From: Verrucomicrobiota bacterium
Lineage (GTDB): Bacteria > Verrucomicrobiota > Verrucomicrobiia > Limisphaerales > JAIPKD01
Length of the DNA stretch: 49,717 nucleotides
Direction: 5' to 3'
Assembly (NCBI GenBank): GCA_021733835.1
Contig: JAIPKD010000015.1
Coordinates: forward strand, 1 to 49,717
The position numbers and the translations under genes are program-made. Below the pieces are notes generated by a model that did not search any database, was not told the origin of the DNA, and worked only from the letters and a program-made list of their open reading frames with translations. Every line of letters begins with the position of its first letter. The first letter of the stretch is position 1. This document shows, in pieces, positions 32,320 to 40,859 of this stretch.

Positions 32320-35163
32320 ATGAAAGCAAATAGCCTCTGTTCGGGTATGAAACGGAATGTGGTCCTTGGGATGGTTTTCGGTTATTGTTTGGTCTTCCAG
32401 GGCATTTTCATGCATGAAATACATGCGAATACCAATGCCGAGCTGGCGGCTCGCGTATTGGCATACGAAGGCGAGCCCGCCCCCGGCGGCGGTTTGTTCG
32501 CGCCGCGATGGGCGGGTGACCCGGTGTTTTCGGAGTATGGTACGTTTTTTATCGATGACGCCGGCAATGCGCTGTTTGCCTGTCATGTCGCGGGTGTGGC
32601 AGAGGAGCCGATCTCGGCGATATTCTATTATTCGGCCGAGACGGAAGAACTAAGCCGACTTATCGCCGAGGGCGAGCCCTGTCCGTACCCGTCGGCAGGG
32701 CCGTTTACTTGGGTTGGGGATGCGCGTTTAACTTCAAACGGAACGATATTGTTCCTTGGTGGCTTTAAGGTTGCCGTGGCTGGGGAGCCCTCATGGTCGC
32801 GCAGGGCATCGGGGGTGTTCGTTATTCGAGACGGGACGCCTGAGCCGTTGGTTACGTCCGAGGAGGTGGTGGATACAATGGTTGCTGAAGACGGTGTTTT
32901 GGAGGGACATTTCCAACTGCCTGGGCGGCTGGATATAAATCGTCATGGTGATTTAGTCTCTTTTAACTCTATCTATTATTATGATCCTGAAGATTTTGAT
33001 GATCGGTACGGCGATCCGGAGGTGATTGTAACCGGCGCATTTATAAAAAGGGCCGGTTCCGCGAGGTGGGAAAAGTGGTTTGTTAACGGTGACGCCGCGC
33101 CGGGAGGCGGAAGATTCGATGGGGGATACGGAATTCCCCTCGAGGTAGAGATTAGCGAGTATGGGCATCTGGTCGCACAGGTAAAGATTTCCGATGATCC
33201 GATTGGACGCCAGATATTGGGGCTCGTTTATCAGGCGCCCGGCGAAGCGACGGTTAGAATCGCAATGACCTCGTATCCACTGGAATTTATAAGCGCCGAA
33301 GGTGTTGATACAATCGATGTCCAGAGCATTGACCTAATAGGCATGAACGCTCATGGCCAGATCGGGATGGTTGTTAGGGATACAAGTTGGGAGAATTACC
33401 TATTCATATATTCTGAGGGTAAGATGTTTAAAGTCCTCGGTTATGGCGATGAATCGCCTATTTACAGGGAAGATGAATACGGGCAAATCGAAACTTACAT
33501 CAGCAGTGGTAACGTCATGACCGCCGCCATCAATGACAATCGGATTCCCGCCGGAGAACCCGATTCGTTCATGGCCGAAGCAGTCATACAAAGCCCGAGC
33601 AGCGGATTTGGATCCCAGTTTTTCGATGTATATGGATATCTGGGCGCGGGCCGATTGTATCCGATCGTAGTCGATGAAACCATAGCGCCGCCTCCGTTGG
33701 GCGGGGATATCAATTTGGAATTTGCCGATGTGGCTATCAATAATTCAGGTACAGTGGGTGTTATAGCTCGCGCCATGGATGAAGAGTCGAATACGGAAAA
33801 AGAAATCGTGTTTTTGACGAGCGTTGACAGTGACAGCGATGGGCTGCTGGATGTGTGGGAGGAGAATGGAATCGATGTCAATAGTGACGGGACGAACGAT
33901 TTCCCGTTGCACGAGATAGGTGCCGATCCATTGCACAAGGACTTGTTCGTCGAGATTGATTACATGGAAAGTCCTACATGCTCGCATAAACCGCTGGGCG
34001 ACGCCGTTACCAATGTAATGGCGGCGTTTGCAAACGCGCCTGTATCAAATCCCGACGGCACCAACGGTATTCGTCTGCATATCGAGATTGATGAGGCGCT
34101 GTCGCATGTCGAGTTTATCAAGTTCCCGGATGATTTCAGGGATTTAAAAGACGACCATTTCGGCTCGATCGAGGAACGCAAGAATTCGTTGTCTATTCAA
34201 GCCAAGCGGCTTGCTTACCGGTACGCAGTTTTTGCTCATCAATATAGTAAGAAAAAAGTAGGTACATGGACAAATACCACCTCCTCCGGGATTGCGGAGT
34301 GTCCCGGCGATGATTTGATAGTCTCGCTGGGCGGATTCTCGCGAACGAACCGCGTCGACAAACAAGCCGCCACATTAATGCACGAGTTCGGCCATAACCT
34401 GGGTCTGCGTCACGGCGGAGGTGATGATATCAATTGTAAACCGAATTACATTAGTATCATGAGTTATTCAAGGCAGTTTAACATGTTAGTGACCAACAGG
34501 GCGCTGGACTATTCGCGGATCGAATTGCCCTTGCTGTCGGAGAATGGATTGACAGAGATAAGTAATGTCGGCGGTGACGCCGGAGATGAAACCGTCTTTT
34601 TTGTGGATGACGACGGTGATGGTAAAAACGACCATTATGTACGGATTAAATGTGATCAACCGATCGACTGGAACAGGGACGGGGATACGAATGATGTGGG
34701 TGTCGTGAAGGATCTTAATTCATGCGCGGTTTATAGTGACCCATCCAAATGGATTTACAACGGAGATGATAAACAACTCCAGGAATTAAAGGGGTATAAT
34801 GACTGGGACAACATTATTTATTGTCCGCGCACAACCGCCGGATTCGGAAGAGGGTTCATGATAGATGATGTCCATGAAGAGATGACATGGGAATTGTATC
34901 AGGCGATATGCAAGATACCTTTGATCGACTCGACCGCGCTCGGGCCGGCGCTCGGAATTCGCCGGGCCGTGAATGGTCAGGTGGAACTGTATTGGGCCGA
35001 TAAATGGAACGGGTATATGCTTCAGTCAGGAACGATAAGTTTAGGCACACCGGATTGGCGTAATGAAACAGAAACGCCGAAGGTTATCGAGGGCGAGTAT
35101 CGCGTGACGGTTCCGGCGAGCTCAGGTAGCGCAATTTTCAGACTCATGCGCGACGCTCAATAA
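32320..35163 (+). CDS. Large secreted metzincin-type metalloprotease
   Basis: This 947-residue protein has a signal peptide (hydrophobic VVLGMVFGYCLVFQGIF, cleavage near residue 40; a second ATG at 32347 is a possible start). Residues ~45-490 form a beta-rich region with repeated EGEPAPGGG/EGEPCPYP-like units and asparagine-rich turns. Around 510 is a calcium-type segment SDSDGLLDVWEENGID. The zinc site is HEFGHNLGLRH (His688, Glu689, His692, His698), with a Met-turn SIMSY about 16 residues on, which defines metzincins. A C-terminal beta domain follows. The substrate is unknown. A relic of a paralogue lies directly upstream. Confidence 0.85.
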   Translation: MKANSLCSGMKRNVVLGMVFGYCLVFQGIFMHEIHANTNAELAARVLAYEGEPAPGGGLFAPRWAGDPVFSEYGTFFIDDAGNALFACHVAGVAEEPISAIFYYSAETEELSRLIAEGEPCPYPSAGPFTWVGDARLTSNGTILFLGGFKVAVAGEPSWSRRASGVFVIRDGTPEPLVTSEEVVDTMVAEDGVLEGHFQLPGRLDINRHGDLVSFNSIYYYDPEDFDDRYGDPEVIVTGAFIKRAGSARWEKWFVNGDAAPGGGRFDGGYGIPLEVEISEYGHLVAQVKISDDPIGRQILGLVYQAPGEATVRIAMTSYPLEFISAEGVDTIDVQSIDLIGMNAHGQIGMVVRDTSWENYLFIYSEGKMFKVLGYGDESPIYREDEYGQIETYISSGNVMTAAINDNRIPAGEPDSFMAEAVIQSPSSGFGSQFFDVYGYLGAGRLYPIVVDETIAPPPLGGDINLEFADVAINNSGTVGVIARAMDEESNTEKEIVFLTSVDSDSDGLLDVWEENGIDVNSDGTNDFPLHEIGADPLHKDLFVEIDYMESPTCSHKPLGDAVTNVMAAFANAPVSNPDGTNGIRLHIEIDEALSHVEFIKFPDDFRDLKDDHFGSIEERKNSLSIQAKRLAYRYAVFAHQYSKKKVGTWTNTTSSGIAECPGDDLIVSLGGFSRTNRVDKQAATLMHEFGHNLGLRHGGGDDINCKPNYISIMSYSRQFNMLVTNRALDYSRIELPLLSENGLTEISNVGGDAGDETVFFVDDDGDGKNDHYVRIKCDQPIDWNRDGDTNDVGVVKDLNSCAVYSDPSKWIYNGDDKQLQELKGYNDWDNIIYCPRTTAGFGRGFMIDDVHEEMTWELYQAICKIPLIDSTALGPALGIRRAVNGQVELYWADKWNGYMLQSGTISLGTPDWRNETETPKVIEGEYRVTVPASSGSAIFRLMRDAQ

Positions 35164-35190
35164 TCGCCGGCCGCCATTTGTCTGACTTTA

Positions 35191-35236
35191 ACGTTAACTT
35201 ATACAGATTATCTTCATATATAATCTAAGTTAACGT
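35191..35236. promoter_or_regulatory. Imperfect inverted repeat ACGTTAACTTA...
   Basis: ACGTTAACTTA(TACA)GATTAT on the left matches the inverse of ATAATCTAAGTTAACGT on the right, with four extra bases in the left arm. It could be a weak terminator for the protease gene or a binding site. Confidence 0.5.
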
Positions 35237-35306
35237 AATAGTTGTTATATATTGTTTTTTATAAGGTTAATACGGCTTTTACTGAGAAGCGCGCTATTCG
35301 TGGAAT

Positions 35307-35327
35307 ATATACTATACCTTAGTATAT
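35307..35327. promoter_or_regulatory. Perfect palindrome ATATACTA-TACCT-TAGTATAT
   Basis: Eight-base arms flank a five-base centre. It has the size and form of a dimeric regulator's operator, about 450 bp upstream of etfB. No regulator gene is adjacent. Confidence 0.45.
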
Positions 35328-35771
35328 TACTTCGGTTTAATCGCCCTCTTTTATCTTCCTTTGTTTTCGTATCGTATTTCTCCTGTTTCGCTAATTAAGG
35401 ATGCGTAATCCTTTTATCATTAAAAAAATTAATTCTACTCCATTTTACCCTTGTACACTTATTGAGGATGAGTTAATTTAATGACAAATAATCAATCATT
35501 ATTCATCTAGTCGAGTGCGTATGAGATTGATATGCAATGACTTAGGAATGCGAACTGACGATATCTCGTTATCGCGTACTGTCTCCTGCTCGATTAATAT
35601 AAATTATTCTTATATTACTGATAATATCACGAAATAAACCAACGGATTCTGAATAGTATCGCGAATGCAGGAATGCATCGAATAAGCAGTTGGATTTGAA
35701 GGATTCACCGGAAAGTGTCAGGTGGAAACAATGCCAGAAATATACAACGACAAAACGAAGGAGGTATACAA

Positions 35772-36560
35772 GTGAATATCATCGTTTTGATGAAGATGGT
35801 TCCGGATGTAGTGGAGCCGCTTGAGATCGCCGAAGACGGAAAAAACCTCGATAAAGAGGCCATAAGGATGATGGCAAGTGAATCGAGCGAGCACGCCTTG
35901 GAGCAGGCCCTAATATTGAAAGATAGCGTAGGCGCGGAAGTTACTGTTGCGGCTATCGAAGCGCCGGAGCTGGATGACGCCTTGTTTTCCGCAAGCGCGA
36001 AGGGCGCGGTCAGGGTTATTAAGATAACGCCGGAGCAAGATGGACTTCGCGCCGACATCAGCGCGTCCGTTTTAAAGGAGTTCATAAAGCAGGAATGCGG
36101 ATCGCCGGGTAGTGATACATTGATATTTACCGGTTCCCAGGCGATCGATGACCTTCAGGGCGAGCTCGGCCCAACTTTGGCGGAGCAGCTTGGATTACCG
36201 TTCATCGGCGTGGTCACAAGCATAAAGCCGGTCGAGGGCGAAGAAGGCAAGGTCACGGCAATAAAGGAATACTCCGGCGGTTTACGGGGCGAGTATGAGG
36301 TCGCCTTACCCGCGGTTGTAGGTATCCAGGCGGCGGAGCAACCATCGAGGTACGTGCCATTTGCAAAGATTCGCGCGGCCATGAAGTCGGGGTCAATAGA
36401 ATCGACCGAGATAACACCCGAAGTCGAAGGTCGCGGAGTCGAGATTGCGCGGATGTACGTGCCCGAGGTTACCGGTCGCGCCGAGATGATCGAGGGCGAT
36501 CCGGAAACGGTTGCCGCCAGGCTGATAGAGATATTCAAGCAGAACGGTATTCTTGGATAA
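35772..36560 (+). CDS. etfB: Electron transfer flavoprotein beta subunit
   Basis: The GTG at 35772 follows AAGGAGG by eight bases; the longer reading from 35715 is rejected. The 262-residue protein starts VNIIVLMKMVPDVVEP and shows the EtfB pattern: SSEHALEQAL, GSQAIDDLQGELGPTLAEQL, and the C-terminal PSRYVPFAKIRAAMKSG that binds the AMP or second flavin. With EtfA it accepts electrons from flavin dehydrogenases. Whether it is bifurcating cannot be decided by eye. It is the first gene of a five-gene operon with EtfA, two FeS oxidoreductases and HdrA. Confidence 0.93.
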   Translation: MNIIVLMKMVPDVVEPLEIAEDGKNLDKEAIRMMASESSEHALEQALILKDSVGAEVTVAAIEAPELDDALFSASAKGAVRVIKITPEQDGLRADISASVLKEFIKQECGSPGSDTLIFTGSQAIDDLQGELGPTLAEQLGLPFIGVVTSIKPVEGEEGKVTAIKEYSGGLRGEYEVALPAVVGIQAAEQPSRYVPFAKIRAAMKSGSIESTEITPEVEGRGVEIARMYVPEVTGRAEMIEGDPETVAARLIEIFKQNGILG

Positions 36561-36588
36561 GTTATAATTCAAACTGAAGGAGGAGATA

Positions 36589-37563
36589 ATGAATGGTGGA
36601 ATTTTGGTTTTGGCCGAGCAATTGAAAGGCGAACCGACAGGTGTGGCGTTTGAGATGCTAGGTGTCGGACGAACCATAGCGGACGAACTGGGTGTACAGC
36701 TGGAAGCCGTCGTGATCGGCGGTGAAGGCGATGAGATTGCATCCGGCTTGGGCGCCGCGGACAAAGTGCTTAAAGTCGATATGGGGGACGATCAAATGCC
36801 GGTCTCGGATACGGTTGTGTCTATACTTGATCAGGTGTCGGATAAGAGGTCGCCGGCGCTGATTTTGATCGGGTGTACGAATGTTTCGCAAGGGATAGGT
36901 ACGAGACTTGCCGAGAGGCGGGGGCTGGCGCATCTGAATTTTTGCACGAAGGTAAATATCGAGGATGGGCGTCCAGTGTTCACGAGCCAATTATTCGGGG
37001 GCAAGATATTTGCGGATGCGACCCTGCCTGAAGACAAGGGTGTGGTAAGTATTTACCCGGGCGCGTTCCCTGCCGAGGCCGGCAAGTCCGAAAAGACGCC
37101 GGAGGTGGAAAAGATCGATGTGGAAGTCCCGGAGTCTCCCGTTGTGTTCAAGCGATTCATCGAGCCGGAGATCGGAGACGTGGATATAACGGGTTACGAC
37201 GTCCTCGTTTCGGTCGGACGCGGCATTCAGAATCCGGATAACATCGAGCTGGCCGAAGAGTTGGCTGCGGCGATGGGCGGTGCCGTTTCGGCCTCAAGAC
37301 CCGTTATCGATCAAGGATGGCTGCCGCTGACGCGCCAGGTTGGTAAGTCCGGCATGAACGTAAAGCCCAAGTTGTACCTGGCCCTCGGCATCAGCGGCGC
37401 ACCGGAGCATCAGGAGGGCATGAAGAACGCGTCGATGATCGTTGCCGTGAACACGGACGACAAAGCGCCGATCTTCGATATATCGCATTACGGAACCACG
37501 ATCGATTTATTCGATCTGGTGGAGGTTCTTAAGGACAAACTTGAAGAAGCGAAAGGAACCTGA
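36589..37563 (+). CDS. etfA: Electron transfer flavoprotein alpha subunit
   Basis: This 324-residue protein has a strong ribosome site (AAGGAGGAG before ATG). The C-terminal FAD-binding half shows SVGRGIQ, SRPVIDQGWLP, VGKSGMNVKP, LYLALGISGAPEHQEGM and IVAVNTDDKAPIF, all EtfA hallmarks. The N-terminal half is the alpha/beta ETF domain that pairs with EtfB. It lies 28 bp after etfB and 3 bp before the FeS oxidoreductase gene. Confidence 0.95.
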   Translation: MNGGILVLAEQLKGEPTGVAFEMLGVGRTIADELGVQLEAVVIGGEGDEIASGLGAADKVLKVDMGDDQMPVSDTVVSILDQVSDKRSPALILIGCTNVSQGIGTRLAERRGLAHLNFCTKVNIEDGRPVFTSQLFGGKIFADATLPEDKGVVSIYPGAFPAEAGKSEKTPEVEKIDVEVPESPVVFKRFIEPEIGDVDITGYDVLVSVGRGIQNPDNIELAEELAAAMGGAVSASRPVIDQGWLPLTRQVGKSGMNVKPKLYLALGISGAPEHQEGMKNASMIVAVNTDDKAPIFDISHYGTTIDLFDLVEVLKDKLEEAKGT

Positions 37564-37566
37564 TTC

Positions 37567-39609
37567 ATGGAAGAACCGGTTAGGCAGACGTTCTGGAATG
37601 TGCCGCACTGGGCGGAGATCGCTCAATACGCCGGCGGCGGATTGGCGGTGATTATATTCCTTTACGGCCTTTGGCGGCATATTAAGAGGTGGAAGTCCGG
37701 GCGTTCCGAGAAGCTCGAGGGGACGTTCGGACACAGGTTGACGCTGCTGGTCAAGTACGGTCTGTTCCAGGGCAGGCTTTCCAACGATGCGCAGTCGCTG
37801 CTCATGCATCTGTTTATTTTCTGGGGTATGGCGGTGCTTGCGTTGGCAACTGCGATAGCGACCGTGGACTGGGATGTCGCGCACCTGTTATTTGATTACC
37901 AGTTTTTGAAGGGGAACTTCTACCTGGTCTATGAGTTAGGGGCTGATTTGTTTGGTCTCTTTCTGGTGATAGGATTATGCATCGCCGTTATTCGCCGGTA
38001 CATTCAACGTCCCGAGAAGCTTGCCACGGAGAATCCGCCGACATTCAAGATAGATTCCGGTGCGCTGCTTTTGATGTTACTTGGTATTGCGATAACCGGA
38101 TTTATCGTAGAGGCGCTGCGATTGGCGTCGATGAAGCCGGACTGGGCCGAGTGGGCATTTATCGGTTACGCGTTGTCGGGATTATTCGGCGCAATGTCGA
38201 TCGACTCGATCGAGGCGTCGCATTTTGTCTTCTGGAGTGCGCATGCCGTTTTGTCGTTTGTCTTCATAGCGGCGATACCGTATTCGAAGGCGTTTCATAT
38301 GGTCTCCTCTGCGGTGAGTGTATACACGGGCAACAACATACCGCCGGGTAGGGTATCCGAGGACAACGAAGAAGGTGTCGTCGGAATAACGGATTTTACA
38401 TGGCGGCAACTGATTCAGTTCGACGGATGCACGTGGTGTGGACGATGTCAGGATGTATGCCCCGCGCATGCGGCAGGGTGGCGGCTTTCGCCCAAAAATG
38501 TCGTGCTGAAGCTCAACGCCGAGTCGGGGCGTAGCGCTGGGAGTTCGAAGCCTGAGAACAAGAGTGATAACGGAGGGACGCCGGAAGGCCTCGGGGATGT
38601 CGTTTCCGCCGAGGAGCTCTGGGGCTGTACCACGTGCGCCGCATGTGAGAATGAGTGTCCTGTGTTCATCCAGCAACCGAGGGCCTTGATTGACATGCGA
38701 CGGCATTTGGTGATTGAAGGTGAGCTGGGTGACACGCTGGGCGAGGTATTGATGAAAATAACCAGGTACGGCAATTCGTTCGGGCAGTCCGATCGCGCGC
38801 GCAGTAAATGGACTCAAGGCCTTGATTTCAAGTTAAAAGACGCGAGAAAAGAAGCAGTCGAGTATCTCTGGTTTGTCGGCGATTATGCATCCTACGATGC
38901 CAGGGTGCAGGAGGTATCGAGGGCGGTGGCGCGATTGTTTCATGCGGCCGGCCTGGACTTCGGTATCTTGAACGAATCCGAGAAGGGCACGGGAAACGAT
39001 ATTCGGCGTGTCGGTGAGGAAGGTCTCTTTGATATGCTGCGGGAGAAGAACCTCAAGGCATTGAGTAAAGCAAAATACAAAAAGATAGTCACTACCGATC
39101 CGCATACGTACAACGCGCTAAAGAACGACTATGCGCGCGACATGGACGGCGTAGAAGTGGTTCATTACACCGAGGTACTCGAGCAACTTGTTTCGGAACG
39201 TAAGCTCGAGCCGTCCAGGCCGTTGAATGCCAAGGTTACCTTCCATGATCCATGCTATTTGGGGCGATATAACGGCGTGTATGCCTCGCCGAGAAAGGTG
39301 CTTAGGGCGCTGGGCGCCGAAGTTGCCGAAATGCCGCGTACCAGGGAGCATAGCTTCTGTTGTGGTGCCGGTGGGGGCAGGATTTGGATGGAAGACTCAC
39401 CGGACACCAAGGAGCGTCCGGCTGATTCAAGGATTCGCGAGGCGGCCGCCGTTTCGGGCGTGCAGGTGCTTGCAGTAGCGTGCCCAAAGGATCTGGTCAT
39501 GTTCCAGGATGCCGCCAAGACCACCGGCTTCGAGGATAAAATTGCAGTGAAGGATATAGCGCAACTTTTCCTGGAAACACTAAATCAAGAGGTAAAGGAC
39601 GAGCAATGA
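37567..39609 (+). CDS. Membrane FeS oxidoreductase of Etf:quinone type (NarI-like + ferredoxin + CCG domains)
   Basis: This 680-residue protein has an N-terminal ~250-residue membrane part of about six helices, NarI-like, which in this family binds heme b. Two 4Fe-4S motifs follow: CTWCGRCQDVCP (~288) and CTTCAACENECP (~352). The end carries HdrD-type modules. The first CCG module has lost its cysteines (ESEKGTGNDIRRVGEEGLF), while the second is intact (HDPCYLGRYNGVY at ~559, FCCGAGGG at ~597). Proteins of this layout beside etfBA are thought to pass electrons from EtfAB to menaquinone. Its stop overlaps the next start (ATGA). Confidence 0.87.
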   Translation: MEEPVRQTFWNVPHWAEIAQYAGGGLAVIIFLYGLWRHIKRWKSGRSEKLEGTFGHRLTLLVKYGLFQGRLSNDAQSLLMHLFIFWGMAVLALATAIATVDWDVAHLLFDYQFLKGNFYLVYELGADLFGLFLVIGLCIAVIRRYIQRPEKLATENPPTFKIDSGALLLMLLGIAITGFIVEALRLASMKPDWAEWAFIGYALSGLFGAMSIDSIEASHFVFWSAHAVLSFVFIAAIPYSKAFHMVSSAVSVYTGNNIPPGRVSEDNEEGVVGITDFTWRQLIQFDGCTWCGRCQDVCPAHAAGWRLSPKNVVLKLNAESGRSAGSSKPENKSDNGGTPEGLGDVVSAEELWGCTTCAACENECPVFIQQPRALIDMRRHLVIEGELGDTLGEVLMKITRYGNSFGQSDRARSKWTQGLDFKLKDARKEAVEYLWFVGDYASYDARVQEVSRAVARLFHAAGLDFGILNESEKGTGNDIRRVGEEGLFDMLREKNLKALSKAKYKKIVTTDPHTYNALKNDYARDMDGVEVVHYTEVLEQLVSERKLEPSRPLNAKVTFHDPCYLGRYNGVYASPRKVLRALGAEVAEMPRTREHSFCCGAGGGRIWMEDSPDTKERPADSRIREAAAVSGVQVLAVACPKDLVMFQDAAKTTGFEDKIAVKDIAQLFLETLNQEVKDEQ

Positions 39610-40859
39610 TCACTAAACCAAGCGAACTTACGGGTTCTGAATATATTAAAGAAGAAGGATTGACGTGTCAGCTCGATACGGGCATTGACAATATTTTTGA
39701 CACGGAGGAGGGGAGAAAGATTCTCTCGTGCATTCAATGCGGCACGTGCGTGGGGACGTGTCCGTATGGCGAACACATGGAGTATCCGCCGCGCCGCATC
39801 ATAAGGATGCTCAGGGGGGGGATGATCGATGAGATATTTACAACCGATAGCCTGTTGAAATGCGTGGCGTGTTATGCCTGCATGGTGAAGTGCCCCCGGG
39901 GCATCCGGCTTTCGGACGTGCTCCTGCCGATTGTGAAGGAACAGACATTGGCGAACCTGAAACAGATACCGGCGGAGCTCCAGTCATCTCTCCAGAACAC
40001 CCTTCGATACGGCAATCCCATGGGTGAATCATCACGGCGGCGCGTGAACTGGATTAAATCGAGTCCGTCGCCGGTACCTGTTATGTCTGAAATCAAACGG
40101 CCGGTCGATGTCCTATGGTTCGTCGAGTGTTACACATCTTACTACTCTCGCGGACAGGACAACAGCAAGGCGTTGGCGCGGTTGATGAATGCTTTGGGAA
40201 TAGACTTCGCCGTACTCGGTAATGAAGAGAAATGCGCCGGCGATTGCGGTCAGCTCACATGGGAGTCCGGACTGTTCGAGACACTGACGGATTATAATAT
40301 GGAGATATTCCGGAAGTATAAGTTCAACCGGATAATCACGGGCGACACACATGCATTCAACGCCTTCAGGATTCGGTATCCGTTGTACGGATTCGATTAT
40401 AAGGTTGAGCACACCACCCCGTTCATTGCGCGGTATCTTGATCAGCTAAAGCCGAAGCTGAAAAAGAAACTGGACTACACAGTAACCTACCACGACGCAT
40501 GTTGTTTGGGCAGGCGCGCCGGTTTCTACGAAGAGGGTCGCGAGTTGTTAAAGGCGATACCGGGGGTGAACCTCGTCGAAATGACCCATAACAGAACCAA
40601 CTCCATCTGCTGCGGCGGCGGTGGTGGTGGTATGTGGTTGGATACGTACTTCAAGGAGAAAGGGATGGAACGGTTGTCCGAACGCCGTATCAAGGAAGCC
40701 ATAGCTACGGGCGCCGATGTACTGGCCGTTTCGTGTCCTTATGAAATCTACAGATTCGAGGACGCGCTGAAAACGGTCGACCACGATAAGCCGATGATTG
40801 TGAGAGATGTAGTGGAACTTCTAGCTGAATCACTGGAGGAGACTGATGATGAAAGGTAA
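39606..40859 (+). CDS. HdrCB/HdrD-like FeS protein
   Basis: This 417-residue soluble protein starts with an HdrC-like part holding two 4Fe-4S motifs: CIQCGTCVGTCP (Cys42, 45, 48, 52) and CVACYACMVKCP (Cys86, 89, 92, 96). Then come two CCG modules of HdrB type: WFVECYTSYYSRG with EEKCAGDCG, and YHDACCLGRRAGFY with SICCGGGGGG. Both CCG modules keep cysteines, unlike the upstream protein's first module. In heterodisulfide reductases such modules bind non-cubane clusters at the disulfide site. It overlaps both neighbours (4 and 14 bp), so the three are translated together. Confidence 0.9.
   Translation: MITKPSELTGSEYIKEEGLTCQLDTGIDNIFDTEEGRKILSCIQCGTCVGTCPYGEHMEYPPRRIIRMLRGGMIDEIFTTDSLLKCVACYACMVKCPRGIRLSDVLLPIVKEQTLANLKQIPAELQSSLQNTLRYGNPMGESSRRRVNWIKSSPSPVPVMSEIKRPVDVLWFVECYTSYYSRGQDNSKALARLMNALGIDFAVLGNEEKCAGDCGQLTWESGLFETLTDYNMEIFRKYKFNRIITGDTHAFNAFRIRYPLYGFDYKVEHTTPFIARYLDQLKPKLKKKLDYTVTYHDACCLGRRAGFYEEGRELLKAIPGVNLVEMTHNRTNSICCGGGGGGMWLDTYFKEKGMERLSERRIKEAIATGADVLAVSCPYEIYRFEDALKTVDHDKPMIVRDVVELLAESLEETDDER

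Larger units (their letters stand above)
35164..35771. other. AT-rich regulatory gap before the Etf/Hdr operon
   Basis: This 608-base gap has no gene. It holds two palindromes listed separately, several TATA-rich stretches and an AAGGAGG ribosome site just before the GTG of etfB. The length and symmetry elements suggest regulation of the downstream operon, but no known operator motif is recognised. Confidence 0.55.

Noticed and set aside
38182-38817. 211-residue minus-strand open frame
   Set aside because: It is a shadow of the FeS oxidoreductase gene; no recognisable domain.
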